Shown here in pieces: positions 34,081-42,777 of a DNA stretch of 64,000 nt. Both the position numbers and the translations under genes were made by a program. Position 1 is the stretch's first letter. Each line of letters opens with the position of its first letter. The notes below the pieces were generated by a model. That model made no database searches, was not told where the DNA came from, and saw only the letters and a program-made list of their open reading frames with translations. The DNA lies in contig JAEEIQ010000090.1 in the NCBI GenBank assembly GCA_016281435.1, forward strand, positions 66,496-130,495. Direction: 5' to 3'. This stretch comes from Bacteroidales bacterium. GTDB taxonomy: Bacteria > Bacteroidota > Bacteroidia > Bacteroidales > UBA932.

Positions 34081-35381
34081 TGGTCAGGACGGTCCAGGTC
34101 ATAACCCTCGGATGTTCGAAGAACACCGTTGACACGGAGCATCTGCTGGCAGCGCTGCCGGCTGACCGCTTCCGCGTCGTCCCGGAAGGGGAGGATGCGG
34201 CCGTGGACTACCTTCTGGTCAATACCTGCGGCTTCATCGGCGATGCCAAGGAGGAGTCGGTGAATACCGTCCTCGCAGCCGCGAAGCGTAGGCAGGAGGG
34301 CCTTGCCGGAAAGCTTTTCGTGTTCGGATGCCTGTCCCAGCGCTATCCGGATGAACTGCCGTCCCTTATTCCTGAAGTGGACGGATGGTTCGGAGCGAGG
34401 GACCTCGGCCCGGTGCTGAAGGCGCTGGGCGTCGGGGAGGGCGACCGGCAGGGCCGCTTCCGTCCTGTCCCCGGCAGGCCTTACGCCTTCCTGAAGATCT
34501 CGGAAGGCTGCGACAGGAGATGCTCCTACTGCGCGATCCCGCTGATACGCGGAAACCACCGTTCCGTCCCGATGGAGACGCTAGTCGCGGAGGCGCAGGA
34601 ACTCGCTGCCGGAGGAGTGAGGGAACTTGTCATAATAGCCCAGGACACCACCTGGTACGGACTGGACCTTTACGGCCACCGGGCCCTTGCTGAACTGCTT
34701 CAGCGGCTCTCGGAAGTCCCCGGCATAGAGTGGCTGAGGCTGCATTATTCCTATCCGGCGCAGTTCCCGGACGACGTTTTGGAGCAGATGGCGGTCAATC
34801 CCAAGGTCTGTCCCTACCTGGATATACCGCTGCAGCATATCTCCGACAGGGTGCTCGGAAACATGCACAGGGGAGTGGACGGGGCCTGGACGCGCAGGCT
34901 GATAGCCCGTCTTCGGGAAAAGGTGCCCGGGGTGGTGCTGCGTACGACCATGATGGTCGGCCATCCAGGGGAAGGGACCCGGGAGTTCAGCCAGCTGCTG
35001 GACTTCGTGCGCGAGGCCCGGTTCGAGAGGCTGGGCGCGTTCGCCTACAGCGAGGAAGAAGGGACCTGGGGAGCCGGACATCTGCGCGACACCGTCCGCC
35101 AGTCCACCAAGCAGGAGCGCCTGGGACGCCTGATGGAGCTTCAGAGGGAAATCTCGCTTGAATTCAACCGCAGCCGTATAGGCAGCGAAGAAACAGTCCT
35201 TGTGGACGACTGGACTGACGGCGTGCTCGTCTGCCGCAGCCGCTACGAGAGTCCTGAAGTGGACGGGGAAATACTCGTAAAATGCGAAGACGAGGCCATG
35301 GCCCGTTCCCTGGTCGGAGATTTTGCCAGGGTCCGGATAACCGCGGCCGATGAATATGACCTTACAGCGGATTTGCTATGA
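34080..35381 (+). CDS. rimO: Ribosomal protein uS12 methylthiotransferase RimO
   Basis: This 433-residue radical-SAM enzyme methylthiolates Asp of ribosomal protein S12. The N-terminal UPF0004 domain carries iron-sulfur cysteines in LGCSKNTVDTEHL, NTCGFIGDAKEES and FGCLSQRY. The radical-SAM motif is CDRRCSYCAIPLIRG (about 142-156). The C-terminal TRAM domain (about 365-433) starts near EFNRSRIGSEETVLVD. The motifs CSYCAIP and LGCSKN separate it from MiaB. The start overlaps the DUF5606 stop by one base. Confidence 0.95.
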   Translation: MVRTVQVITLGCSKNTVDTEHLLAALPADRFRVVPEGEDAAVDYLLVNTCGFIGDAKEESVNTVLAAAKRRQEGLAGKLFVFGCLSQRYPDELPSLIPEVDGWFGARDLGPVLKALGVGEGDRQGRFRPVPGRPYAFLKISEGCDRRCSYCAIPLIRGNHRSVPMETLVAEAQELAAGGVRELVIIAQDTTWYGLDLYGHRALAELLQRLSEVPGIEWLRLHYSYPAQFPDDVLEQMAVNPKVCPYLDIPLQHISDRVLGNMHRGVDGAWTRRLIARLREKVPGVVLRTTMMVGHPGEGTREFSQLLDFVREARFERLGAFAYSEEEGTWGAGHLRDTVRQSTKQERLGRLMELQREISLEFNRSRIGSEETVLVDDWTDGVLVCRSRYESPEVDGEILVKCEDEAMARSLVGDFARVRITAADEYDLTADLL

Positions 35382-36115
35382 AAAAAATTAGCTTGATTGG
35401 CGCAGCGGCCCTTGCCGCCCTTGTATCTTGCAGCCCCCAGGCGTATGTCCTCGACCTGGAAATGCGTTATCCTTCGCTCTCCGGCGACGACTTCACCGGG
35501 AAGGATATGGCGGTCGTCTATCTGGATTCCAGGAGCCGTTCCGATTCCACGAGGGTTTTCCCGAAGGCGGAAGCGATCGCTTCTGCGCTGGAGGCCGATT
35601 ATTTCGGTTCGAAGCAGACGATTCCCATCTATTCGGTCGAAAGGGATCCGGCCGCGGATTATTCATGCGTGGATTCGCTGGTGGCGCTTGTCATGGACAC
35701 GGACAAGGACGTAGTGTTCCTCGTGGACGGAGACGTGGTGCATTATTATGATTCCATGGGTTCCGGTGCAGTCAAGAACGTCAATCTTTCTTCTGCCGTC
35801 CGCATGCTCAGATCCGTCTGGAAGGCGGAAAGTTATACCCTGCTGTATTATGAGGATTCTGCGTGGGAAGCGCCCCTGGTCGATGCCTCGTCCCACAAAT
35901 GGAAGGAGGCTTCGGACAAGTGGCTGGAACTTGCCGGGCGCTGCACCAACAACATGCAGAAGCGTTCCTGCGCCGAGTATAACATCGCCGTCGCGTGCTA
36001 CATGGTAGGGAATTACGATCTCGCCCTCGAGTGGCTGGATGCTTCCGACAGGGATTATCCCATATCGCTCAGCCGCGGGCTGCGCAGCAGGATAAAGAAA
36101 AAGGCGGGACGATAA
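35378..36115 (+). CDS. DUF6340-like lipoprotein
   Basis: This 245-residue lipoprotein has a signal peptide MKKISLIGAAALAALVSC (Cys18). The body has an N-terminal beta region (VLDLEMRYPSLSGDDFTGKDMAVVYL) and a C-terminal TPR-like segment (SCAEYNIAVACYMVGNYDLALEWLDASDRDYP), which matches the Bacteroidota family I know as DUF6340. Function is unknown. It overlaps rimO by four bases. Its last six codons overlap the 3' stem of the convergent RNase P RNA gene. Confidence 0.78.
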   Translation: MKKISLIGAAALAALVSCSPQAYVLDLEMRYPSLSGDDFTGKDMAVVYLDSRSRSDSTRVFPKAEAIASALEADYFGSKQTIPIYSVERDPAADYSCVDSLVALVMDTDKDVVFLVDGDVVHYYDSMGSGAVKNVNLSSAVRMLRSVWKAESYTLLYYEDSAWEAPLVDASSHKWKEASDKWLELAGRCTNNMQKRSCAEYNIAVACYMVGNYDLALEWLDASDRDYPISLSRGLRSRIKKKAGR

Positions 36116-36447
36116 GCCGGGTTCTGTTTTAATCTGCCATTTATCTTCGCGACCTACCCCCTGACATCAGGCGGGCCGCCCTCGACTGTCAGTATACTTG
36201 GTCTTGCAGGCCCCGGTGCCGTACCCTGCGGGCGTCACCGCACGCAGCCGTGAGCTCTTGCCTCGCGTTTTCACCTTTGCCGGGAAAAAGTTTGTTTGCT
36301 CCCTACGGTCGCATAAAAGCTTTTCCTGGCGGTTATTTTCTGTTACGGCTTCCGTAAGATTACTCCCACCTGCGCTTTCCGCAGCGGGGTGCCCTTTCCT
36401 GCCCGGACTTTCCTCGGCCTTGCGACCGCGGCAGAAAGTCCCGCCGA
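36103..36447 (-). ncRNA. rnpB: RNase P RNA (class A)
   Basis: On the minus strand the universally conserved GAGGAAAGTCCGG (near 36403-36415) and the 3' ACAGAACCCGGCTTAT segment (near 36112-36127) identify the catalytic RNA of RNase P. The ends pair as P1: 5' GGCGGGAC (36445-36438) with 3' GTCCCGCC (36110-36103), followed by a T-rich stretch (36102-36095) acting as terminator. This gives about 345 nt. The 3' end lies inside the final codons of the convergent DUF6340 gene. Confidence 0.93.
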
Positions 36448-36450
36448 CTG

Positions 36451-36458
36451 CAAAAATA
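36451..36458 (-). promoter_or_regulatory. -7 box of rnpB promoter
   Basis: TATTTTTG on the minus strand, six bases upstream of the predicted RNase P RNA 5' end, a spacing expected for a -7 box. No convincing -33 TTTG at 19-20 bases. Confidence 0.6.
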
Positions 36459-36488
36459 GCAAATTTTTTGCAATCGGCGGCTGACAAG

Positions 36489-37325
36489 CTATTTCACGGG
36501 GATGAGTTTCACTTCGTAGAGACGGGGCCAGTACTTGCCTGTGAGATAGATTTTCCCGTCGGCGGGGTTGCGGGCGATGCCGTTCAGGACATCGGTGCGC
36601 TCCGTGCGGAGATGGCGGGGAAGCAGGCCCGTGCAGTCGATGCTGGCCTCGACCTTGCCGTCTTCCGGATTGATTATCACGATCATATCCGTCGTGTACA
36701 CGTTGGCCCAGATGCGCCCGTCAATCCATTCCAGCTCGTTGAGGTAGCGAAGGGGCCTGCCGTTCATCGTGACGCTGACCGACTTTTCCAACTTGAAGTC
36801 CGGAGTGAGGAAATAAAGCTTCGACGAACCGTCCGACGCGATCAGGGACTTTCCGTCCGTGGTGAGGCCCCATCCTTCGCGGGGATAGGACCAGGCCCCC
36901 TTGTACGCAAGGGTGGCGGCGTCATACATGAACGCCACCTTGTTTGTCCAGGTCAGGACATAGATAATCCCTCCCAGGGCCACGGACCCTTCGACGAAAT
37001 ACTTCCTGCTGAAATCCTGGCGCTCCAGGGCCTTCCCGCTCTCAAGATCCACCTTCCGGAGGGTCGATTCGCCGTTCATCCCGGTGCTTTCGTACATCGC
37101 GCCGTCATGGAAGAACAACCCTTGCGTGAAGGAGGACGTGTCGTGCCTGTATTCCCTGACGACAGAGACCTTGTACTGCCTGACTCCCTTCGCCGCGCAG
37201 GACTGCAGGGGCAGCAGGACCGCCAGGACCAGGGCCAGCGCGGCCTTTGCCCGCAGGCGTCCGGCTTCTGTCCGCAAGCGCCCGGACCCGTGGAGCCTAA
37301 GTCCTTTATTTTCGGCAATATGCAT
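36489..37325 (-). CDS. Glutaminyl-peptide cyclotransferase (bacterial type)
   Basis: This 278-residue predicted lipoprotein (signal region about 25-43, lipobox LQSC) has a five-bladed beta-propeller of the plant/bacterial glutamine cyclotransferase family. Motifs are HDTSSFTQGLFFHDGAMYESTG, YFVEGSVALGGIIYVLTWTNKVAFMYD, EGWGLTTDGKSLIASDGSSKLYF, LNELEWIDGRIWANVY and DVLNGIARNPADGKIYLTGKYWPRLYEV. It converts N-terminal Gln to pyroglutamate, which stabilises secreted proteins; many Bacteroidota lipoproteins become such substrates. The N-terminus before the signal is unusually long, so a later start is possible. Confidence 0.9.
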   Translation of the reverse strand: MHIAENKGLRLHGSGRLRTEAGRLRAKAALALVLAVLLPLQSCAAKGVRQYKVSVVREYRHDTSSFTQGLFFHDGAMYESTGMNGESTLRKVDLESGKALERQDFSRKYFVEGSVALGGIIYVLTWTNKVAFMYDAATLAYKGAWSYPREGWGLTTDGKSLIASDGSSKLYFLTPDFKLEKSVSVTMNGRPLRYLNELEWIDGRIWANVYTTDMIVIINPEDGKVEASIDCTGLLPRHLRTERTDVLNGIARNPADGKIYLTGKYWPRLYEVKLIPVK

Positions 37326-37360
37326 TATTAACTACTATCTGAATCGCGCACATCTGCCGG

Positions 37361-39019
37361 CTACCGTGCTCCTCCTCCGAAACCGCCGCCGCTGAAGCCG
37401 CCGCCTCCACCGAAACTGGAGAATCCGCCGCCGCCCTTCACCGACGAGGAGGTCTGGTAGTGGACGGCTGTGTTCAGCACGTTGCCGCCAAGACGGTCGG
37501 ACACGGTGACGAGATGCCGCATGGTAGGATAGTCGTACCCGACAGCCTTTTCGAAGTCCTGGGGATTGATGTCCCTGAGTTCCTTTGCGACCTTGTCGGC
37601 AATCCCGAACAGGGAAGCGTAGATGATGTAATCCCCCCAGAGGGCGACCTCGGTGGTCTTCCTCTCGTCGAGCAGGGTGAAGTCCTTCAAGTACTTGCGG
37701 AATCCGACGGCCCTGCGCGCGTGCTTCTGGCCGTCGGGGGAGTACTTGCCCGAGCCGAGTTTGTAGCCGTCCAGGGACATCTGCGCTTCTCCTGTCGAGA
37801 CTATGCCCTGCACCCATTTGGAGACCTCTTTCTGGTGGCTTCTGGACCAGCGGGAATACTCCTTGTCCTGAAGTATGAGGTCGTTGCCGGATGCGGAGCG
37901 GAGCATCTCGTAGAAGGTCCTGTCGGACTCGTTCATCATAGCTGACGCATCCTTGCGGAGGTTCAGCATGACCTTGCCGTCCGCATCGTGGGAAACCCCT
38001 ATGTGGCCGTCCTTGATCATCTTCAGTATCAGCGCCGATGCGAAGTTGTTGTCGGCGCAGGTCCCCAGTTTTCCGAGGATGTAACGGGTCTCGTAGAGAT
38101 TGCCGTCAAAGGGGAGGTTGCGCTCGTAGCCTATATCCTTCAGTCTCTTGACCCCTAGCATGTTGCGGTACATGGTGCGGGTCGCCTTGACTGCACCGGA
38201 GATAACAAGCAAGAGGGCGGTGAGAAGACCGGTCAGGAAGCCGAGCAGGGTCTTTTTCTCCCGCTCCTGCTCCTTCAGGAAATCCTCGTAGCTGCTTCCC
38301 TTGAAGGCCTTGTCAAGTTTTTCCTGAAACTGGCCTTCCTTGCTGACGGACGGGTGGAAAAGGCCCTTGTTGAAACGGGCCAGGAGTATCATGGAGTACT
38401 TTTCGGTCCTGAAAGCGTCGGTGCTCGCGGCGATTATCTTGCCGTCGGAGAAATTGACCTCACCCTCGAAACCGAAGGCCCAGATGCCGGTATTTTCGGC
38501 GTTGAAGGACATGCCCTCGGCACTTACTTCCAGCCTGACCTCCTGCGGCAGAGGATCGATGCCCGGCGAGACGAACTGGGTGTGCAGGAAGTCGTAATCG
38601 TCCATCGCCTGCACGAGATTGGTCATGCGGTACTCCGCTGTATAGACATGGGAACCGTATTCACCTATGCCCCAGCATAATTCGCAGCCGTCTTTCTTCC
38701 GGACGATCCCGCAGCGTCCCGCTTTGCGCGAGCGGCTCCAGTCCACGTTCCATTTGTCTTCGCAGACGTACTGGCGGCCGCTCTCGTCGCTTACCCTGAG
38801 ATCGGAAATCCCGATGGCGCCGAGATTGTCCCTGACGAGGTACCACTCCGTTCCGTGGTCGATGGTGATGTCCCATACCTCACGGACGAGGGCGCTGCCG
38901 TCGGGCGACAAGCAGACGCTGACGTTGATGCTTCGGGTTTCGGGTCTGTCGGCACGGCAGACCGGAACCGCGGCTCCCAGGAAGGCGGCCGCGAGAAGAA
39001 GTAAGCCGGTCCTGCGCAT
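37361..39019 (-). CDS. DUF2207 membrane protein with glycine-rich tail
   Basis: This 552-residue protein has a signal peptide (1-23) and a periplasmic DUF2207 domain (about 28-250, from RSINVSVCLSPDGSALVREVWDI). A membrane helix at about 257-275 and a cytosolic or second-side region end in a Gly/Phe-rich tail (GGGGFSSFGGGGG type). DUF2207 proteins are commonly encoded next to LemA, as here (three-base gap). Function is unknown, and the pair is thought to be envelope-associated. Confidence 0.85.
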   Translation of the reverse strand: MRRTGLLLLAAAFLGAAVPVCRADRPETRSINVSVCLSPDGSALVREVWDITIDHGTEWYLVRDNLGAIGISDLRVSDESGRQYVCEDKWNVDWSRSRKAGRCGIVRKKDGCELCWGIGEYGSHVYTAEYRMTNLVQAMDDYDFLHTQFVSPGIDPLPQEVRLEVSAEGMSFNAENTGIWAFGFEGEVNFSDGKIIAASTDAFRTEKYSMILLARFNKGLFHPSVSKEGQFQEKLDKAFKGSSYEDFLKEQEREKKTLLGFLTGLLTALLLVISGAVKATRTMYRNMLGVKRLKDIGYERNLPFDGNLYETRYILGKLGTCADNNFASALILKMIKDGHIGVSHDADGKVMLNLRKDASAMMNESDRTFYEMLRSASGNDLILQDKEYSRWSRSHQKEVSKWVQGIVSTGEAQMSLDGYKLGSGKYSPDGQKHARRAVGFRKYLKDFTLLDERKTTEVALWGDYIIYASLFGIADKVAKELRDINPQDFEKAVGYDYPTMRHLVTVSDRLGGNVLNTAVHYQTSSSVKGGGGFSSFGGGGGFSGGGFGGGAR

Positions 39020-39022
39020 GTC

Positions 39023-39574
39023 CTAGCTGATCTTCATCGAAGGCATGTTCTCCTTTCCGACGTTCTCCACGAGATAATCCTTGACGGAGAAGCCGAGGAT
39101 TCCCGCGACCAGGTTGTTGGGGAACTGGCGGATCATGCGGTTCAGGGTAGTTACGCTGTCGTTGTAGACCATGCGGCTCATGCGTACCTGGTTCTCGTAG
39201 GTGTTGATCGAGTCCATGGTCTTGATGTAGGTCTCGCTGGCCTTGAGTTCGGGATACTGCTCGCTTATGGCCATGATGTGGGTCAGGGCCTCTGTGATCT
39301 TGTTTTCCTGTGCGTTGGCCTCGGCGGCGGTGCTCGTGGAGCCGACCACGCGCCTCTGGGCTATGATGTCCATGATGGCCTTGTATTCATAATCGGAATA
39401 GGACTTGGTCATCTCGGCGAGGGCGGAAAGGGCGTCCCAGCGGCTTGCCTGCTGCACGCCTATCTGGCTGAGAGCGTTCTTGCAGAGTTCTTCCTTCGAA
39501 ACCAGGTTCCTCTGGACAGCGATGATCCAGGAGCCGAGAAGCGCGGCAACCGCGATAATGATAATTGTGGTCAT
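39023..39574 (-). CDS. lemA: LemA family protein
   Basis: This 183-residue protein has an N-terminal membrane helix (TTIIIIAVAALLGSWIIAVQRNLV) followed by the LemA helical bundle (SKEELCKNALSQIGVQQASRWDALSALAEMTKSYSDYEYKAIMDIIAQR, ending FPNNLVAGILGFSVKDYLVEN). The ATG at 39574 is chosen because the in-frame stretch upstream runs back into the thi riboswitch region. A minus-strand TAGATTTG (39600-39593) is a possible -7 box. LemA function is unknown. Confidence 0.88.
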   Translation of the reverse strand: MTTIIIIAVAALLGSWIIAVQRNLVSKEELCKNALSQIGVQQASRWDALSALAEMTKSYSDYEYKAIMDIIAQRRVVGSTSTAAEANAQENKITEALTHIMAISEQYPELKASETYIKTMDSINTYENQVRMSRMVYNDSVTTLNRMIRQFPNNLVAGILGFSVKDYLVENVGKENMPSMKIS

Positions 39575-39612
39575 ACTTGATATAGTTTTCCACAAATCTA
39601 CATAATTTTTTG

Positions 39613-39620
39613 TAAGTTTG
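39613..39620 (+). promoter_or_regulatory. -7 box of the thi operon promoter
   Basis: TAAGTTTG matches TAnnTTTG and lies about 11 bases upstream of the riboswitch 5' end, so the transcript would start with the TPP aptamer. The -33 region (TTTTCC) is weak. Confidence 0.55.
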
Positions 39621-39630
39621 CGCACAAATA

Positions 39631-39714
39631 CGATTGGGGGTGCCGCCGGAGCACAGGATACGGTGGCTGAGAACATACCCTTTGTACCTGATTTGTTTAA
39701 TTACAACGTAGGAA
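39631..39714 (+). promoter_or_regulatory. TPP riboswitch (thi box)
   Basis: The conserved thi-box elements are in order. There is a 5' strand GGGGGTGCC, the pyrimidine-sensor segment GGCTGAGAACATACCC (about 39665-39680), ACCTGAT (39686-39692) and the 3' part ACAACGTAGGAAAA (about 39703-39716), corresponding to consensus CTGAGA, ACCTGAT and GCGTAGGGAA. It directly precedes the thiM ATG at 39719, so TPP binding probably hides the translation start. No separate terminator hairpin fits in the few remaining bases. Confidence 0.9.
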
Positions 39715-39718
39715 AATC

Positions 39719-40513
39719 ATGATCGACAAACAGTCATTCATCGGGGACTGCGCCGCAATCCGGAAGTCCTCTCCGCTCGTCCACAACATTACCAACTATG
39801 TCGCGATGGAAATCAACGCCAACGCGCTCCTGGCCATAGGCGCATCGCCGCTGATGTCCTTTTGCCCGGAGGAAATGGAAGAAATCGTGTCCATAGCCAG
39901 CGCCCTCGTCGTCAACATCGGCTGCCTCGACAGGCACGAGATCGAGGGCATGAAGATAGCCGCCGCCACTGCCCACAGACTGGGAAAACCCTGGATCCTC
40001 GATCCCGTCGGGGCGGGCGCGAGCAAGATACGCACGCAGACCTGCATCGATCTCATACGCGAGAGCCACCCGACCATCATCCGAGGCAACGCTTCGGAAA
40101 TCATGGTCCTGGCAGGCCAGGACATTATCTCGAGGGGTGTCGACTCGAACAACAGCAGTTCCGATGCCGAAGCAGGGGCGCGCGCCCTTGCGAAACTGAC
40201 CGGGGCCGCGGTGTCCGTAAGCGGGGCCGTCGATTATATCACCGACGGGCAGCGCGAGGGACGTATCAGCAACGGATCCCCGCTGATGGGCAGGATCACG
40301 GCCATGGGATGCACCGCTTCGGCGCTGACCGGGGCCTTCGCGGCCGTGGACAGGGATGCCTTCAAGGCAGCCTGGAACGCCATGGCGATGATGGGTGTCG
40401 CCGGGGACAAGGCGGCTGCCGCCTGCAGCGGAACCGGTTCCATGGGCGTGGCCTTCATGGACGCGCTCAGCAACTTCGACGGCGAGCAGGCCGCAGGCCT
40501 TATACGTGAATGA
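39719..40513 (+). CDS. thiM: Hydroxyethylthiazole kinase
   Basis: This 264-residue ribokinase-like enzyme phosphorylates the thiazole alcohol for thiamine salvage. Motifs are VHNITNYVAMEINANALLAIGASPLMSF (substrate site), LDPVGAGASKIRT, IRGNASEI and the catalytic loop MGCTASALTGAF with Cys near 201. It is the first gene after the TPP riboswitch. The cluster contains thiM, thiE, tenA, thiL and thiD but no thiC, thiG or thiH here, so it looks like a salvage set; de novo genes could lie elsewhere. Confidence 0.94.
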   Translation: MIDKQSFIGDCAAIRKSSPLVHNITNYVAMEINANALLAIGASPLMSFCPEEMEEIVSIASALVVNIGCLDRHEIEGMKIAAATAHRLGKPWILDPVGAGASKIRTQTCIDLIRESHPTIIRGNASEIMVLAGQDIISRGVDSNNSSSDAEAGARALAKLTGAAVSVSGAVDYITDGQREGRISNGSPLMGRITAMGCTASALTGAFAAVDRDAFKAAWNAMAMMGVAGDKAAAACSGTGSMGVAFMDALSNFDGEQAAGLIRE

Positions 40514-40514
40514 C

Positions 40515-41150
40515 ATGGGAAGGCTGAGCAAGGAAACCCTGCGGCTGTACCTGGTCACGGACCGTCCGCTCGCACTCGGAAGGGACATCGAATGGGTGGT
40601 CTCCGAGGCCGTCAAGGGAGGAGTTACCCTCGTGCAGCTGCGCGAAAAGGACCTCGACACAAGACATTTCATCGAACTCGGACGGCGCCTCAAGGCCCTT
40701 CTGGCCCCGACCGGCGTGCCACTGCTCATCAACGACAGGGTGGATGTGGCCCTTGCCGTGGATGCGGACGGAGTCCACATAGGACAGTCCGACATGGCAT
40801 ACGCCGATGCGCGCCGCCTTCTCGGAGAAGACAAGATAATCGGCCTTTCCGTAGAGAACATGGCGGAGGTCGGTGAAGCCAATGCCCTCGACGTGGATTA
40901 CATCGCGGTATCCCCGGTGTTCCTGACGAGCACGAAGACCGACACGGCGGCAGCATTCGGCTTCGAAGGGCTGGCCAGCGCCGCCGCCATGACCCGCCAC
41001 CCGCTCGTAGGGATAGGCGGAATGAACATGAAAACGGCCGCACAGGCCGTCAGGAGCGGGGCTGACGGCATCGCCGTCGTCAGCGGAATAATGAGCGCGC
41101 CGGACCCGCAGGCCGCCGCACGTGAACTTATAAAAGAAATGACAATATGA
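40515..41150 (+). CDS. thiE: Thiamine-phosphate synthase
   Basis: This 211-residue TIM-barrel enzyme joins HMP-PP and thiazole phosphate. Motifs are LYLVTDRPLALGR, GGVTLVQLREKDLDTRHFIELGRRLK (pyrophosphate site), LLINDRVDVALAVDADGVHIGQSDM, VSPVFLTSTKTD, VGIGGMN and GIAVVSGIM. Start at ATG 40515, one base after the thiM stop; earlier in-frame codons lie within thiM. The stop overlaps tenA by four bases. Confidence 0.94.
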   Translation: MGRLSKETLRLYLVTDRPLALGRDIEWVVSEAVKGGVTLVQLREKDLDTRHFIELGRRLKALLAPTGVPLLINDRVDVALAVDADGVHIGQSDMAYADARRLLGEDKIIGLSVENMAEVGEANALDVDYIAVSPVFLTSTKTDTAAAFGFEGLASAAAMTRHPLVGIGGMNMKTAAQAVRSGADGIAVVSGIMSAPDPQAAARELIKEMTI

Positions 41151-41830
41151 GCTGGAGCAAGGAAGTTTGGGAAAAATCCCTCAAGATCTATGACGGCATC
41201 CTTTCGGAGCCGTTCATCAGGGAACTGGCCTCGGGCGCGCTGCCCGAAGACAAATTCGCGCGCTACATCGCGCAGGACGAAGTATATATAGGAAACTACG
41301 GCCGTCAGATGTACGAGCTGGCGGACCTCATGCAGGACCCTTCGGAGAGGGAAATGTTCCGCGCGTTCGCGGACTCCGGGATCGAGAGCGAAAAGCTGAT
41401 GCACCAACTGCTTATCGACCGCTTCGGGATACGGACGGACGTCGTCGCTTCCGAAGTCACCCGCAAGTACAACGCGCACACGCAGAAAGCCATCTCCGGC
41501 GGGATCCGCGAGGTGGGCCTTGCTGCTATGCTGCCCTGCATGTGGATATACAACCGCGTCGGCCTGCACATACTCGGGATAGCGAAGCTCGAGGGCAATC
41601 CTTACCGCGAGTGGATAGAGGAATATGGCAACGAGGAATTCACGGCCGGGGTCAACGCAGTCCTCGATATGATAGATGCCTGGGCTGAGAAGACTGATGC
41701 CAGGACCCGCGAGGCGATGACGGAAGCCTATCTCGAGGCGGCCCTCTTCGAATACGCCTTCTGGGACTACGGCTACAGGGGTGAAGAAGGGGATTATTCA
41801 TATACGGACAGGCTCGACGGATGGATCTGA
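41147..41830 (+). CDS. tenA: Aminopyrimidine aminohydrolase (thiaminase II) TenA
   Basis: This 227-residue all-helical TenA hydrolyses degraded aminopyrimidines so that HMP can be salvaged. Motifs are YIAQDEVYIGNYGR (family RYLEQDYxY region), the catalytic-Cys segment LPCMWIYNRVG (about 130-140) and FEYAFWDYGY near the C-terminus with the active-site Glu/aromatics. It overlaps thiL by ten bases. Confidence 0.92.
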   Translation: MSWSKEVWEKSLKIYDGILSEPFIRELASGALPEDKFARYIAQDEVYIGNYGRQMYELADLMQDPSEREMFRAFADSGIESEKLMHQLLIDRFGIRTDVVASEVTRKYNAHTQKAISGGIREVGLAAMLPCMWIYNRVGLHILGIAKLEGNPYREWIEEYGNEEFTAGVNAVLDMIDAWAEKTDARTREAMTEAYLEAALFEYAFWDYGYRGEEGDYSYTDRLDGWI

Positions 41831-42774
41831 GCGGACTCGGGGAATTCGGGCTCATAAGCCGCATACGCGCCGGGCTCGGAAAGCTTCCCGAGGGCGTCCT
41901 CGGGATAGGGGACGACTGCGCCGTGCTGCCACAGAAGGACGGCCGGGACAGTCTCGTCACCACGGACATGCTGATGGAAGGGGTGCATTTCCTGAGGGAA
42001 GACGCCAGCTCGTATGACCTCGGCTGGAAATCCGCCGCGGTCAACCTCAGCGACATTGCGGCGATGGGGGGCACTCCGGACGGGACCTTCCTCGCCTTCG
42101 CGCTCCCGAAAGGACTGGACAGCGACTGGACTGACTCTTTCATCCGCGGCTACAAGGACGTTTCGGCACTTTCCGGGACCCCTCTTCTCGGCGGGGACAC
42201 CACTTCCAGCCTCGACCGCATCTGCATCTGCGTTACAGTACTCGGGCATTGCCCCGCCGGAGGGGCGGTCCTGCGCAGCGGGGCCCGGCCGGGGGACCTT
42301 GTCTGCGTCACCGGCCCGACCGGCGATTCCGGTGCGGGACTCAAGGTCATTCTGGACGCAGTCCCGAGGGGCGAAGAAGAGAACATCCTTGTCGGAAGGC
42401 ACTACAGGCCCGTTCCTCGGATAGAAGAAGGAAAGGCCCTTGCGGCGGCGGGTGTCAGCGCCATGATGGACATCTCAGACGGCATAGGATCGGACCTTCG
42501 GCACATCCTGGAGGCCTCCGGGACGGGGGCGGTGATACGTACCGGGGCGCTGCCCTTGTCGGCGGAGCTGGAGACCGTCTGCGCGCGCCGCGGCTGGGAT
42601 GCCGTCGGCTTCGCGCTGGACGGAGGGGAGGATTATGAACTGCTGTTCACGGTCCCTGCGGAAAAGGAGCCATCGCTCGGCGTTCCCCATCATGTCATAG
42701 GAAGGATAACTGCTGAGCCCGGCCTCGTCTGGGAAGGGGACGGAGGAGACCACGAAGGATACAGACATTTTTAA
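41821..42774 (+). CDS. thiL: Thiamine-monophosphate kinase
   Basis: This 317-residue PurM-like kinase makes TPP from TMP. Motifs are GIGDDCAVL (about 28), TTDMLMEGVHF (about 48), GWKSAAVNLSDIAAMGG (about 70), GGDTTSS (about 122), TGPTGDSGAGLKV (about 163), MMDISDGIGSDLRHI (about 218) and GGEDYELLFT (about 268). All metal/ATP aspartates appear present. The start lies within the end of tenA. Confidence 0.94.
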   Translation: MDLSGLGEFGLISRIRAGLGKLPEGVLGIGDDCAVLPQKDGRDSLVTTDMLMEGVHFLREDASSYDLGWKSAAVNLSDIAAMGGTPDGTFLAFALPKGLDSDWTDSFIRGYKDVSALSGTPLLGGDTTSSLDRICICVTVLGHCPAGGAVLRSGARPGDLVCVTGPTGDSGAGLKVILDAVPRGEEENILVGRHYRPVPRIEEGKALAAAGVSAMMDISDGIGSDLRHILEASGTGAVIRTGALPLSAELETVCARRGWDAVGFALDGGEDYELLFTVPAEKEPSLGVPHHVIGRITAEPGLVWEGDGGDHEGYRHF

Positions 42775-42777
42775 AGC

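Noticed and set aside
39575..39676. N-terminal extension of LemA
   Set aside because: It would be translated from the antisense of the TPP riboswitch; the membrane helix starts at the chosen ATG.
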